Below, piece by piece: positions 48,481 through 58,525 of a stretch of 64,000 nucleotides of DNA. Within the stretch, counting starts at the first letter, position 1, and every line of letters starts with the position of its first letter. The position numbers and the translations under genes are program-made. The DNA comes from Elmis aenea. Its lineage: Eukaryota > Arthropoda > Insecta > Coleoptera > Elmidae. Under the pieces are notes generated by a model that was given only the letters and a program-made list of their open reading frames with translations, had not been told where the DNA came from and did not search any database. The stretch spans positions 52,103,924 to 52,167,923 of the forward strand of contig OX393581.1 of NCBI GenBank assembly GCA_947652605.1, read 5' to 3'.

Positions 48481-48603
48481 CTGTTGTTCCACTCTATAGA
48501 GTCTTGCCCCGACTGTCATGGGCTTGACGTTACCCACTCTGTCTATCCCTGCCAAGTAGCTACCAGGCTTCCCTAGAGTTTGATCCAGACGCCTTTGCAG
48601 CTC
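48481..48603 (-). CDS. KCNQ: KCNQ potassium channel, exon encoding the helix C to D linker
   Basis: A 123-bp exon in phase 0 between the acceptor TTTTCCTTACAG and the donor CAACAG/GTAAGTG. It reads ELQRRLDQTLGKPGSYLAGI, DRVGNVKPMTVGARLYRVEQ, Q. ELQRRLDQ.(L/I)GKP is near-identical to the end of helix C in KCNQ1, and TVGARL.RVE opens helix D. The region between them is the flexible linker, here about 20 residues. Every codon is intact, and the exon joins IK-ELQ upstream without a phase change. Helix C also contributes to PIP2 and partner binding in vertebrate relatives; that role is not tested here. Confidence 0.9.
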
Positions 48604-48964
48604 CTGTAAGGAAAATTAATTATAGCGGCAACGTCTTTTCACAAAGTTTATTGGATTACCGAGATAGTGTACTAAAGATATGTGAAAACAAACAAAATGT
48701 CCATGGAGTTCTTCTTCGACGCCATAATATGCAGGTAAGTAGTTAAGACCATTGTAAGCCTTTGATCAGGTATTAAGAAACTTTACACCGTCAGGTTTAT
48801 GGAGCTTGTAATTGATGAATTGGACTACAAATTTAACTCGTTTAAACGATATAAATACCTTAATACCAATGATGCAATTTACTATTTTATTGAATGTTGG
48901 GGGATATGATTTTTTGATGTTAGTATTGCTACCAAAAAAATTCTTTGTTAATAGGGTTTGTTAA

Positions 48965-50007
48965 AACCCTTTCACTGTTGGGTAATTTTTGTATGCACGG
49001 GCTTTTTGCTTTTAAAAGAAAAATTCTGGTGGATGCGCCGGGTTAAAAATGAAACAACTAATTGTAAGACAAATTATTTATTATCTTTGTTATTGGGGAA
49101 GTAACAAAAAAGTTTTTTTCATAAAAGTTGTTGGATTTCATTAGTTATATAACCTACAATTATTTTTAAATGCGCAGAGTATTTAGTTTTTGAGAATCAA
49201 TATGCAAATTTACTATTTCAAATGGAACGCCCTCTACCCTGTATACCTATTTTTACGTTTTCTTGTAGAAACATTATTTGCTGATAAAAAATATTTAGTA
49301 TGTCCTATGTCTAAAGTTAATATTTCTCGGGATATAATGAACAGTTCGCATAGGAAGTTCGTTTTGTAAATAAATACACATCCCCAGAGAAGGCAAAATA
49401 GTGCGAGTAATTACAGAAATATGAAAATAAATTTAAAAGAATATGGTTCCGCTGAGAAACCAACCAAAAATCCAAAACAAATCCAAGAATACGTAGCTAA
49501 TAAATTCCAACAGCTTTTGTTGTAAACATTTTTTTGTAACTACCCTAATAACAGAGATAATAAATAATTTGTCTTACAATTAGCTTAATTTTTGACCCTA
49601 CGCATCTACCAGAATAATAACTCTAGAAATATTAACTTAAGACAAAAACATGCTTAATATTTTTTAATGGCAATTGATTTATCTACAAGAAAACGTAAAA
49701 ATATACAGAGTGTTCTATTTGAAATAGTAAAGTTGCATATTGATTCTCGAAAACTAAATAATGTGTGCATTTAAAAATAATTGTAGGTTATATAGCTTAT
49801 AAGACAAACAACTTTTGTGAAAAAAACTTTTTTGTTACTGCCCTAATAACAGAGATAATAAATAATTTATCTTAAAATAAGGTTAATTTTGTAACCCGGC
49901 GCATTCGCCAGAATTTAAACTCTGAGGGGCAGAATAACGTATATTCACGGGTTTGACAATAGCAACATGTTATTGCACAACGTATATTTACGGGTTTGAC
50001 AGTGAAA
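48965..50007. mobile_element. piggyBac-like non-autonomous element between TTAA sites
   Basis: TTAA at 48961-48964 and TTAA at 50008-50011 flank it. The ends are AACCCTTTCACTGTTGGG (left) and, as complement, TTTCACTGTCAAACCCG (right), the CCCTTT-like start common in piggyBac-type elements. Near the right end AACGTATATT(T/C)ACGGGTTTG occurs twice, about 45 bp apart. Inside, ATTCTGGTGGATGCGCCGGG at about 49023 faces its complement at about 49915, and arms of ~250 bp follow (GACAAATTATTTATTATCT, TAACAAAAAAGTTTTTTTC). A third partial copy sits near 49490-49625. No transposase was found. It lies in a KCNQ intron. Confidence 0.75.
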
Positions 50008-50131
50008 TTAACTCTTTCACGTCAATCTAAACTTATTGAGATTAAAATTCGCTGTTAACATTTGGGATTTGGTTTTGAATATGTTTTAAGCAATTCTGTT
50101 TAGCAATAGTTCAATTCGCCATTCTAACTTT

Positions 50132-50400
50132 TTACTTTTTAAAAGCCCTCAAGCCACTTCTGTCCCGCAAATTTATATTAAGGGCAAAAAGCAACCAAAA
50201 GTCGCACATATTTAAGTCAGGTGAGCACGGTGGATGCTCTGTTACTTTTATCCTTTTAGTTGGACAAAATTGGATAGCTGAAGTTGCCGTATGAGAGGAT
50301 GCATTTTCGTGATGGAGCATAATCAAAGGGTTAATTGGACGGTTCACTTAAAGTTTAGTCAAGACCTCGAGATGTTGAGGCGTTCTTGGAATTTCACGAG
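50132..50400 (-). pseudogene. Mariner-type transposase remnant
   Basis: The minus-strand frame holds LIMLHHENASSHTATSAIQF (the HDNA box with Asp changed to Glu) and, after IKVTEHPP, CSPDLNMCDFWLL (the SPDLxxxDFWLF box with the third Asp). Spacing fits DD34D mariner. The first catalytic Asp and the N-terminus are missing, and the HDN to HEN change would itself be disabling. It differs from the mariner copies near 20 and 53 kb. It sits in a KCNQ intron. Confidence 0.8.
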
Positions 50401-50654
50401 CGTCGTTTTCGTTAAAAGTAATTCAATATTTTAGGAATCATAGGACGGAATTCTGTTTTACTTAATCGTTTACAATGCGAATTTTAAGGGCTGTACGTAA
50501 AAGCTTTTTTCTCAGCTAGAAGTTGAGGATGCGAAGCGCGCTATAATTTTCTGTCAAGTATGGCCACAGAAGTTTGATGTCGACAACAAGGCCGTTTCAT
50601 TACATTTATTTACACATATGTACATCGCCGTGTAAGTTAATCGATTCGACTTAC

Positions 50655-50811
50655 CTTTATTCGAACCATCATGTTGAGGTGTCCCTGACTATACTGTTCT
50701 ATGACATCCCTAACATCGTATGGTTTCCTTGCCTGCTGGAACTTCCGCCTTGCTACGAAGTATTTAATTTTTCTTATTGCTCGAATTGCATTTCGATGCG
50801 CCTCGGTTAAT
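50655..50811 (-). CDS. KCNQ: KCNQ potassium channel, helix B / helix C exon
   Basis: A 157-bp exon starting after TTTTTCAG and ending ATAAAG/GTAAGT. Its first base completes a Gln codon begun in the upstream exon (CA/A). It reads [52 protein letters not shown]. This is the most conserved block of the KCNQ C-terminus: helix B (a calmodulin-binding helix with clustered Arg and Lys) and the start of helix C ([16 protein letters not shown]). It is almost the same as vertebrate KCNQ1 ([20 protein letters not shown]). No substitutions stand out and the exon is certainly functional in type. Confidence 0.95.
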
Positions 50812-51619
50812 CTGAAAAACGAAACAATACGGAATAGAATGGGAAGCTACGTATAACTCTTCAGAAACAAATAAAAAAATCTCCCGCTTCAGCAACGTTA
50901 CTTTGAATGTATAGGAACAAGTTTCGTTTTGAAATGTTCGTGTTGGTTTTTTTTATTGAAATTCTGTAGTTTAGAAATGATGTTTGCAGGATATTTAAAC
51001 ACAATAGAACGACAATAGCAATGGTGTATGGAAACCGTGTGGCTCGGGTAAAAATGATCGTATTCAGAAGTATTTAGTAATGTTTTCAAACGAATCATAA
51101 TAAAAAGTCTAGTAATAATATTGCTTTTATAGCTTTTAAATACTGTGCAACAATGTAACCAATATGTCATATATAAGTTACTTTATTTATTGTTTAGATC
51201 GTAAACTTGTATGCGTTTTATTTCTTATTTATTGCAGTTAAAATTAGAAAACAACCAGTAGGCCGAACCCATAAATTCAAGGAGCTTATTTCATTTCCTC
51301 ACTAAAACAACGGTCACTTATGTTTTATTTACGTTTTAGTATACCCAAAACAACGATATTAACGTGATAATTTGAAAATGTTTCGAGTGTTAATAGCTCA
51401 TTTTAGGGGCACGCGTTTTTAATTTAATGGCGAACATTACTTGTCGTTTAGACTCTGAAAATATTAAAGTTGTAAGGGGTAAGAAATAAAAATAATACGT
51501 GAGCGATAAACGTTCAAGTGACATGAAACGTTTATAGGTTCATATGGAAACATTTTGGCACATATCTTTAAACGTTTAAATAATTAGCTTAAATTTTTTA
51601 AAGGGTCAGCTAAATAAGT
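50812..51619 (-). other. KCNQ intron, unique part
   Basis: AT-rich intron. A 90-codon frame near 51.0 kb shows no motif. Confidence 0.5.
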
Positions 51620-52400
51620 TTCATATTTTTTGGAAGCGTATGACTCGGTAAATAGCCCCAGAATGCTCCAGATGCTGAGGGAGTTCAAGATACCAGCCAA
51701 ACTTATCAGATTGCTCAAAATGACATTGGAAGGGACATCAAGCAGGATTCAGATCAAGGGGGAAACAATGGAAGAATTTGAGATAGGAACAGGGCTAGAC
51801 AGGGAGACCCATTATCAGCCCTCATATTCAACGTAGTTCTGGAAAAAAATAGTAAGAGACTGAAGACTGAACAGAAAGGTAACAATACTAAACAAAAATT
51901 ACACCAATGATGTAGCTATACTGGCAACAACTTTGAAGGAACTGTAAGAGATCACAGGCAGAATGGCAGAAGCACAAAAATGGGATTAAGGATAAACGAA
52001 GATAAGACCAAGCTAATGAGAGTAGGATAACAACAGAAAACAGACTAGTGGTGGGGGAATTTGAGAAAGAAAATGAATTTGTGTACTTAGGGACACTACT
52101 CACAAACAGAGTGGAAGAAGAAAAAGACATAAACATGAGAATACTGAAAGTCAACAAAAGTGCAGGAACTTTAAATAACTCAATAAGAGCAGAACAGTTC
52201 TTGGAGAACCAAACTACGTTTGTATAAAACAATACCAAGATCTACAGCGATCTATGGGTGTGAGACCAGGGTACTGAACAAAAATGCAAAGGAAGCCCTA
52301 AGAAGATGGGAAAGAAATTAGGAGAATAGTGGGAGGCAAGAGAACAGATGAACAATGCTAATCAAAAGCAGTATTGAAAAATGTTTAAATTAAATTACTA
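51620..52400 (+). pseudogene. LINE reverse-transcriptase fragment (family B)
   Basis: It starts at EAYDSVNSPRMLQMLREFKI (the AFDSV box), then LIRLLKMTLEGTSSRIQIKG and a frame shift at the RQGD-x-LS box (read as REGDPLSALIFNVVLE in the next frame). A decayed TNDVAILATTLKEL catalytic region follows, then GLRINEDKTKLM and VYLGTLLTN-like pieces, to about 52380. Only polymerase parts are present. It is antisense to KCNQ, inside its intron, and ends about 130 bp from the next exon. Confidence 0.75.
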
Positions 52401-52529
52401 GCCGGTATATATGCTGCGACTGGGTCACGAAGTGACGTCACCGGGTGACCACTACTACACGGTTATTATCTAACACTACGTTTATAGATTGCATTTGGGC
52501 CTCTCATATAATGAAAATAGGGTACTTAC

Positions 52530-52665
52530 TGGGTAACTCTAGGAAGTTCTCCATCGAAATCATCTATGTCGTCGCTGGGTGCTTCCGTAACAGTGCTAGT
52601 CTGGCTCATGAACACAGCTCCTCTGGAACTCTCCCGTTCTCCTCTTCTTACCCGGTTAGGCGTCC
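52530..52665 (-). CDS. KCNQ: KCNQ potassium channel, linker exon between helices A and B
   Basis: A 136-bp exon between TTTTATAG and CCCA/GTAAGTA. It begins with two bases (GG) that complete the Gly codon from the upstream exon and ends with two bases of a Gln codon. It reads TPNRVRRGERESSRGAVFMS, QTSTVTEAPSDDIDDFDGEL, PRVT. This is the long, poorly conserved loop between the two calmodulin-binding helices. The RVRRGERESS stretch has the form of a basophilic kinase site, and SDDIDDFDGE is acidic, as in many channel linkers. Identity comes from joining exactly to well-conserved neighbours on both sides. A plus-strand frame overlapping it is a shadow. Confidence 0.8.
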
Positions 52666-52799
52666 CTATAAAACAAAATCACATTATAAAACATGCATTT
52701 CGCATGAATACACTATTAAAAATTATTCATATGTTGAAAAGATCGTTATAAAGTCAAAAAACGCTGTAGTGAAGTGTCATGAATCGACGGTTGCTTAAG

Positions 52800-53425
52800 C
52801 TCAACGACGTGTGGATACCTGGCAAAAGCTGCTCAAAAATTTCCGTGAAGATGGTTTAATCCGTCGAATTGTAACCTGCAAGGAGAAATGGGTTTGTTTC
52901 TGTAACCTAAACAGAAAAATCAATGTTTGGGCTCCTGGCAAATGGTTGAACCTACGATCAAACGAGACAGGTACTCGAGAAAGGCAATGTTGTGTGTCTG
53001 GTGGAATTTTGAAGACATAATCCCCTTTCAGCTGGTTCCAAACAACCAAGCCATTGATGCCGACCTGTATTTTTCTCAATTCGAACGAATGTATTCAGAG
53101 TTATGCCAAAAATACCCGGTTTTAGCCAACAGAAAGTGTATGTTGCTGCAGCAGGACAACGCTCTTCGGCATATCGCAAGGCAGACGAAGGAAAATAACC
53201 GGGAACCCGACGCCATTAAACTTTTGCCGCAGTCTGCATGCAGCCCGGACCTTACGCCATTCGATTTTCATCTTTTCCGGGCGATGGCACATTTCTTGCG
53301 TCGCCACAGCTTCAAAATATTAAAGGATGTCGAGGTGAAGCGCCGCGGGTATCTTGCCTCCAAGAAGAAGGCATGGTACCGCCGCGCAATCGAAGAACTC
53401 ACCGAAACAAGAGTTTGAACCGTAA
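52800..53425 (+). pseudogene. Mariner-type transposase, catalytic domain (DD34D)
   Basis: This is the best-preserved transposase in the window. In one frame: TWQKLLKNFREDGLIRRIVT, then CKEKWVCFCNLNR (first acidic position altered) and a WAPG step. After one frameshift near 52950: MLCVWWNFEDIIPFQLVPNN, then KCMLLQQDNALRHIARQT (second catalytic Asp), CSPDLTPFDFHLFRAM (third Asp) and a Lys/Arg-rich end to a stop at 53416-53418. An A-rich run and GGATATAATAGGGTGAACC (complement) follow near 53500, possibly part of an inverted end. It lacks about the first 100-150 residues. It sits antisense in the KCNQ intron, 135 bp from the nearest exon. Confidence 0.85.
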
Positions 53426-53825
53426 TATTAAATGATCTTTATTATGAAGAAAAATCTGGATTGTTGTAAGTCAGTAAAAAAAAAACGAAAAAACTTATGG
53501 TTCACCCTATTATATCCATCAAACTTGGACATCCCTGTTCTATAAATTAGCTTGTTAAGCTAAACAAAGACTATAACCTTATTAATATTCTAAAATTAAT
53601 ACAATAGCCTTTTGCTTTACATTAAAAACCCTTAAAAGAAATTAAATTTTCTAAAAATTATTTAATGTATTTTGAAATTAAGAAAGTTGTTTTTTGTTCT
53701 CGGAGATAAATAATAAATTGCGCCTTAATGGAGCTCGATTTTTAACCGAGAAAAACAGGTAGATCTGAGCGCCGAAAGCAACCGCCGATGTAAAGTTTAA
53801 AGGAAAATTTCTATTATTAGCTTAC

Positions 53826-53964
53826 CCGCTTTAGGCTCCTCGATATAATACACAACGTCGGCTTCAGAGTCGCAGCGGGTGGGACCGTCGCCCTGAGGGG
53901 TACCAGGAGTTTCCATCCTGTTCCTCGATTTCCGCCTCTTCAGGACCGACGCCTTCTTAGCCAC
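53826..53964 (-). CDS. KCNQ: KCNQ potassium channel, basic linker exon after helix A
   Basis: A 139-bp exon between the acceptor AATATTTCAG and the donor GCGG/GTAAGC. It begins in phase 0 (VAKKASVLKRRKSRNRMETP) and continues GTPQGDGPTRCDSEADVVYY, IEEPKA, ending with one base that the next exon completes. The Lys/Arg-rich start resembles the KKKFKLDK cluster at the same place in KCNQ1, implicated in lipid and calmodulin effects there. VVYYIEEPKA has no counterpart I know. The first bases (GTGGCT) follow AAG of the upstream exon without a phase change. An extra small exon could be spliced between them across the 6.3 kb intron. Confidence 0.8.
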
Positions 53965-54433
53965 CTGAAATATTAGGGACTGACCCAACCCCGTGATGAC
54001 TTAACACCGAGACACTGAACACTGCATCTAAAAAACTATAACTAACAAAACAAACATCCAGCGTCCAAATTCTAATTGCTTCGATAAACTGCGTCAAGTA
54101 GGCGGTGTACTTTATTAACAAGAATTTAGCCGACATTCGTTTGTTCGGGAAAAAGCTTTCACGATTTGGATAAGCCAAAAAAATTTAACTTTGGACGACA
54201 GAGTCATTTTAGTTGAATTATAATTGTAATTTAATACTAGAGTATTATTGTTAATTATCTTAATAATAAGTATTAGAGATAAATGTTAGCAAAATCAGAA
54301 GAGAGTGCCCTCGTGCAAGGAATTAGAATTGGACCAGCATGATCAAGTGCAAATATCAGGTGAAGTTAAATGCATACTCTTATAATAAAACAGTTCTAAA
54401 AGAGACATACGTATTGGCGATACTAAATTTGAA
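53965..54433 (-). other. KCNQ intron, unique part
   Basis: AT-rich intron sequence with no feature. Confidence 0.5.
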
Positions 54434-55348
54434 ATAGTCGTCTCAAATTTGAGGTTGAACATGGAGATCTGGCTTATCCTAACAGCTACGAAGTCGCTTT
54501 TGTTTAATAGAAGCAATCAAAGAAGTCGAAGTAAGGGCAAAGGAGCAAGGATTGAAGATAAATGAAAAGAAAACTTTTTGACACTGGATGGGTAGCAAAG
54601 CATCAGGACAAAAGACACAAAACTTGAACTAGTTATGGATGGAACTCAATGTAAATTTAATAGAGTGTATAAATTTAACTATTTGGGAGTCACTATCAAA
54701 CCATGGTGAAGAGGAAGCTGAGATACAAGAAATAATTATCATTGGCCATCTAGCGGAATTAGGTCATATAATCAAGCCAAAGAATATCTTAAGGAGGGTG
54801 AAAATTCATATCTACAAAACAATTACAAGACTAATAGTTACGTATCGGGGGGTGAGACGTGAAAAATGAACTAAATAGAAGGAAAACATTACAGGTCTGG
54901 GAAAGCTTCCTTCGTATTACGAAAGAAATTTGGGAAAAAGGGAAGAGAACAATGGAGAAGAAGAACAAACGAGGAACTGGAGAAATTATATGGTCAACCA
55001 AATACCTACAATTAATGTAGTAAAGACACAACGAATGAGGTGGCTGGCACATACATCAAGATTGTTGGAGAAAAGTATAACGTAACAAGTGTTTGGGGGA
55101 GGAGTAACTGGAAGATGGGCGAGGAGAAGACTCCGTAAAAAATGCTTAGGCGGTGGACAAGGACATGAAGCAACTAGGAGTTATAGAATGGTAAAACTGG
55201 CAAAGAATAAAAAAGAATGCATGAAAACCTGTTACAAAGCCGTGGTCCAGATTCTCCTGAAAAGCTAATTAAATAAAATAAAGTTTCCTCTTAAGATAAG
55301 CAAGGTCTCCAATCTCCATGTTAAGCCTCATAATTGGCACACACTGTG
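54434..55348. mobile_element. Shared-module inverted ends enclosing a LINE fragment
   Basis: The left end contains GTCTCAAATTTGAGGTTGAA, then CATGGAGATCTGGCTTATCC and TAACAGCTACGAAGTCG. The right end, as complement, reads AACACAGTGTGTGCCAATTA, then AACATGGAGATTGGAGACC and TTGCTTATCTTAAGAGG. The ends are inverted copies of the 41456-type arms. Between them lies a LINE tail (54470-55265), so either the LINE jumped into the element or two solo ends flank it by chance. Confidence 0.55.
54490..55265 (+). pseudogene. LINE reverse-transcriptase tail fragment
   Basis: Pieces across frames: IKEVEVRAKEQGLKINEKKT (post-catalytic helix), FNRVYKFNYLGVTI (the YLGV step), GEEEAEIQE, then an SGGETWKMN-like step (degenerate YGSETW) and KDTTNEVAGTYIKIV (degenerate MRWLAHTSR in another frame). 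A basic WARRRLRKK-like tail follows near 55120. It is heavily frameshifted and has no catalytic box. Confidence 0.65.
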
Positions 55349-57167
55349 TTTTAAAAATTTTCATTCCAGTAGTGATAAAGACTAACTAATTCTAGAATAA
55401 TAATATAATAAAGTTGTTCATAAAGCATCGTAAATCGCTCTATTAAAATAACACCGTTAAGGTCAAAATTAAACTACTTCCTACATCGATAACACAATAG
55501 GGTGGCATTTAAATTTTAAAATAAATAAATTCAGCGACTCTTTTAATAATTTTAGAATCTGAACAACGCTTAAACACATTTTCCTATAAAACTATTTACA
55601 ATCTTCTCATCTGTGAGTTGTTTCACCAATAACTACGACATAACGAAGCATTAGCAATTTAAAAAAGTTATTTTACCAGGTCTTACACGAATTTAAAATG
55701 AATTTAAAAGAATTTTTGGCTACCTAAACGTTGAATATTTTGTCTAATTTCATCAAATTTATGTCTCTTATCTTTAAAGAGATGGTATATTGCAATTTGT
55801 ACCTGTGTAAAGCTTGCAAGTTGATTTTCACTAGGAAATATACTTGCTCCTCGCCTTAGAAGTCAAAATACTTTTAAATAAATGAATTTCGTTAAATTAT
55901 AATGCTTTAAAACGTATGTATCATCATGGTTTTGCATCAACAAGTGTAAGAAAAGTAGTGGTGATTAAAACTATTTACCAGTTTTGAATTTTAATTGGAT
56001 ATGATTGCATTTTTATTAATTGAGTAGTGAATTAACTTTAATTAACCATCCCTAAGTCTCAAACGTGTAAAAGTTGTTCAAGATGAGCACCATAAGTTGT
56101 TTAGGCCCGTATTTAACAGCGCTTTATTCCTTATTATTTGAAACAAATATGTATTGGATTCCACTGCGACTATATATCGTAATATTCGTTCGTTCGTGAC
56201 TTCATGTTAACTTAAAATGACGCTTTGTCGTGTTCTGATGATCAATTATGCATAAACCACTTATGCGATGTCACTTAGCAATAATCGCTTGCTGTGAGCT
56301 TTTGATGAACACCGAATGGGCCGTTAAAATAATGCAAGTTACAATTTGTCATCCGTTCTTTGTGACTTCATTGAATGAAACTCGTAAAGGAATATTTTTC
56401 TGTTTTAACTGCGTTGTAGATTTAGCAAAAGGTAAAACGTTACAGTACACATTTTTATAATGATGTATGATTCACAGTGTGCGATTAATTAAACCCTGGC
56501 AGATTTAACTTCAGCCTAAACGGAAGTTTCAACGTTCCTACTCTCTCAGATGGAGACTTAACGATCATTTCATAAACTTTAAATATGATGTCACTTTTGA
56601 GAACCGCAATGAAAATATAATTCATAAATCTAATTTACTGCCTAATGGAAATAAATGGCTTCATAGGGTTGACTGCTGTTAAGTTCTTTCCACATAAACT
56701 GCACATAAATTAAGTGGCATTCTTAAAGCCAAGTAACTGGTCAAAAACCTATCTAATTTTAATTGGATAATAACGAACTGCGATTATTGGAAGACAAATG
56801 CCATTTTTACAACCTTATTACGACGAATTAGGTAAGATATGTCACAAACTTTAATACTAAAAAAATAACAAAATGCCACCCTGTTAAGAATTCATCACAT
56901 ATAAATTAAGTACGTGAAAAAGCATAGATCGAATTAATAGCTCATAACAGTCAGAGTTAATAAATAATATAGCATGCTCATACCTTTGCCTTTGATAACA
57001 ACAAAAAGTCATAAAATATTACATTTAACAATTATTGTAAATATTAAATGCACTCATGTTAGCCAGTTCAATGCCAACATTATTAAAAGTTTATAAATCA
57101 TGCAGAATGTTTGGTTGTTGGTTATAGATGTTTCGACAATGCTATAAACGGCAAGCCATTCATATCT
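55349..57167 (-). other. KCNQ intron, unique part
   Basis: AT-rich. A 70-codon plus-strand frame at 56248 (MHKPLMRCHLAIIACCELLM) has no motif or splice support. Confidence 0.5.
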
Positions 57168-57227
57168 GAAACATTCAAATATGGAATGTTCAAATCTAGA
57201 TTTGAACATTTCATATTTGAATGTTTC
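57168..57227. repeat. 60-bp palindrome without a spacer
   Basis: GAAACATTCAAATATGGAAT followed by GTTCAAATCT is mirrored immediately by its complement, with a single mismatch, about the centre ATCTAGAT. It could extrude as a cruciform or be the tip of a decayed foldback element. Confidence 0.9.
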
Positions 57228-58284
57228 AACTTTAAATGGGCTCCGCTATGAGCTAACATGAAAATGAATACAAAGATGGGTTTTGAATTAATTATTTCAT
57301 GGTCAAAACTTTAAGGAAAAAATTCAATAACTTTTAACGTCTAACAATGGATTTGTTAACGCCATACATACAGCCTGTGTTGAATCGAAGATTGCAGATA
57401 TTTTGAGATCACCTGTACAAACTCAGGGCGTTTGAGAAGCAGTCTGCCTGTCTGTCGTTTTGTCGATAATCGCGAGTGATTCTGTGGTAACGAATTTTTA
57501 GGCCGAAAATGCAACAAACTTCAAAATTGCATTTATTTTATGCACAGATATTCACTGTATAAATTGGGGCAAAGCAAAACAATTTGCAGTTACCATTTCT
57601 CAAAATGCTCCAATTTATCATACAGATGTATGGCGCCAGCAACCAAGTCCCATCACTTTCTGTAGCATTGTCGCAAAAAACTTGTAATACAGTGTTCAAA
57701 AGCGCCATATTAATCATGCAAATTACACTAGCATATCAATAACATTTAAAACGATGTTACGGTACCTTAAGTATCTATTATTTTAATTTATGCATGTACA
57801 GCCAATTACAATAATTACTACCTAAACGCATTGTTTATTAGTGGGGAGAATAATTAAATATTTCACATTACAATAAAAAACGCAAAAAGGCAGTGTATGC
57901 GAATAACATACTGACACAAAGCTGTCACATTTTTGTAATAAAATCTGTGTTACAGCAGTCAGTCAGTGTCAGGGATAATCTTCTTCAGTGATACATCGCG
58001 TATGTATGCTTAACTCCACTAGACAACTGTACAAATGATGGTTATTTTAATGAGTTTTACGTTAAAAGAAATAAATGGTTTTCTTATTGGTTATTAAGAC
58101 AAAAATTGCAGATTTCTATGTGATTGTGCAGTTAAATTTTTTGGAGATACTTGAAACAGATAGAAAGAAGGCAAGTGTTGTGTTCTATCGGTACCAGAAA
58201 TATAAAATGGTTCTGAGCTACAATTTATGAGCTAAGAAACAGAAAAAAACTTATGATTTAGGTGAATGAAAGATTCGTATGTGT
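57228..58284 (-). other. KCNQ intron, unique part
   Basis: AT-rich, with no feature recognised. Confidence 0.5.
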
Positions 58285-58525
58285 TCGACTCCGGTCTACC
58301 GGAGCAGATAAAAGACAGATAAGTGCATCGCTGACATACTTAAAGCAGATGATTCTGTCTGCTCCGGGGTTTGACCTCCCGGAGCAGATAAAACATGAAA
58401 TAGTGTTGGATTCAAACTTAGATGGGAAAAAATTGGAACAAAAACGAATTTATGGCATACTTGAAGCAGATGGAAGTGTCTTTTGTGCCTGCTCCAAAAG
58501 CCTGGCTTTCCGGAGCCGAGAAGAC
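58285..58525. repeat. GC-richer imperfect tandem repeat
   Basis: CCGGAGCAGATAAAA occurs near 58299 and 58379, and a related CCGGAGCCGAGAAG near 58510. CATACTTAAAGCAGATG (58335) is matched by CATACTTGAAGCAGATGG (58455), each followed by CTGCTCC. It looks like a ~80-120 bp unit repeated two or three times. An 88-codon frame crosses it, but the repeat itself explains the open frame. Confidence 0.6.

Noticed and set aside
58280..58300. GTTCGACTCC as a tRNA or SINE B box
   Set aside because: No A box at the right distance and no cloverleaf could be drawn.
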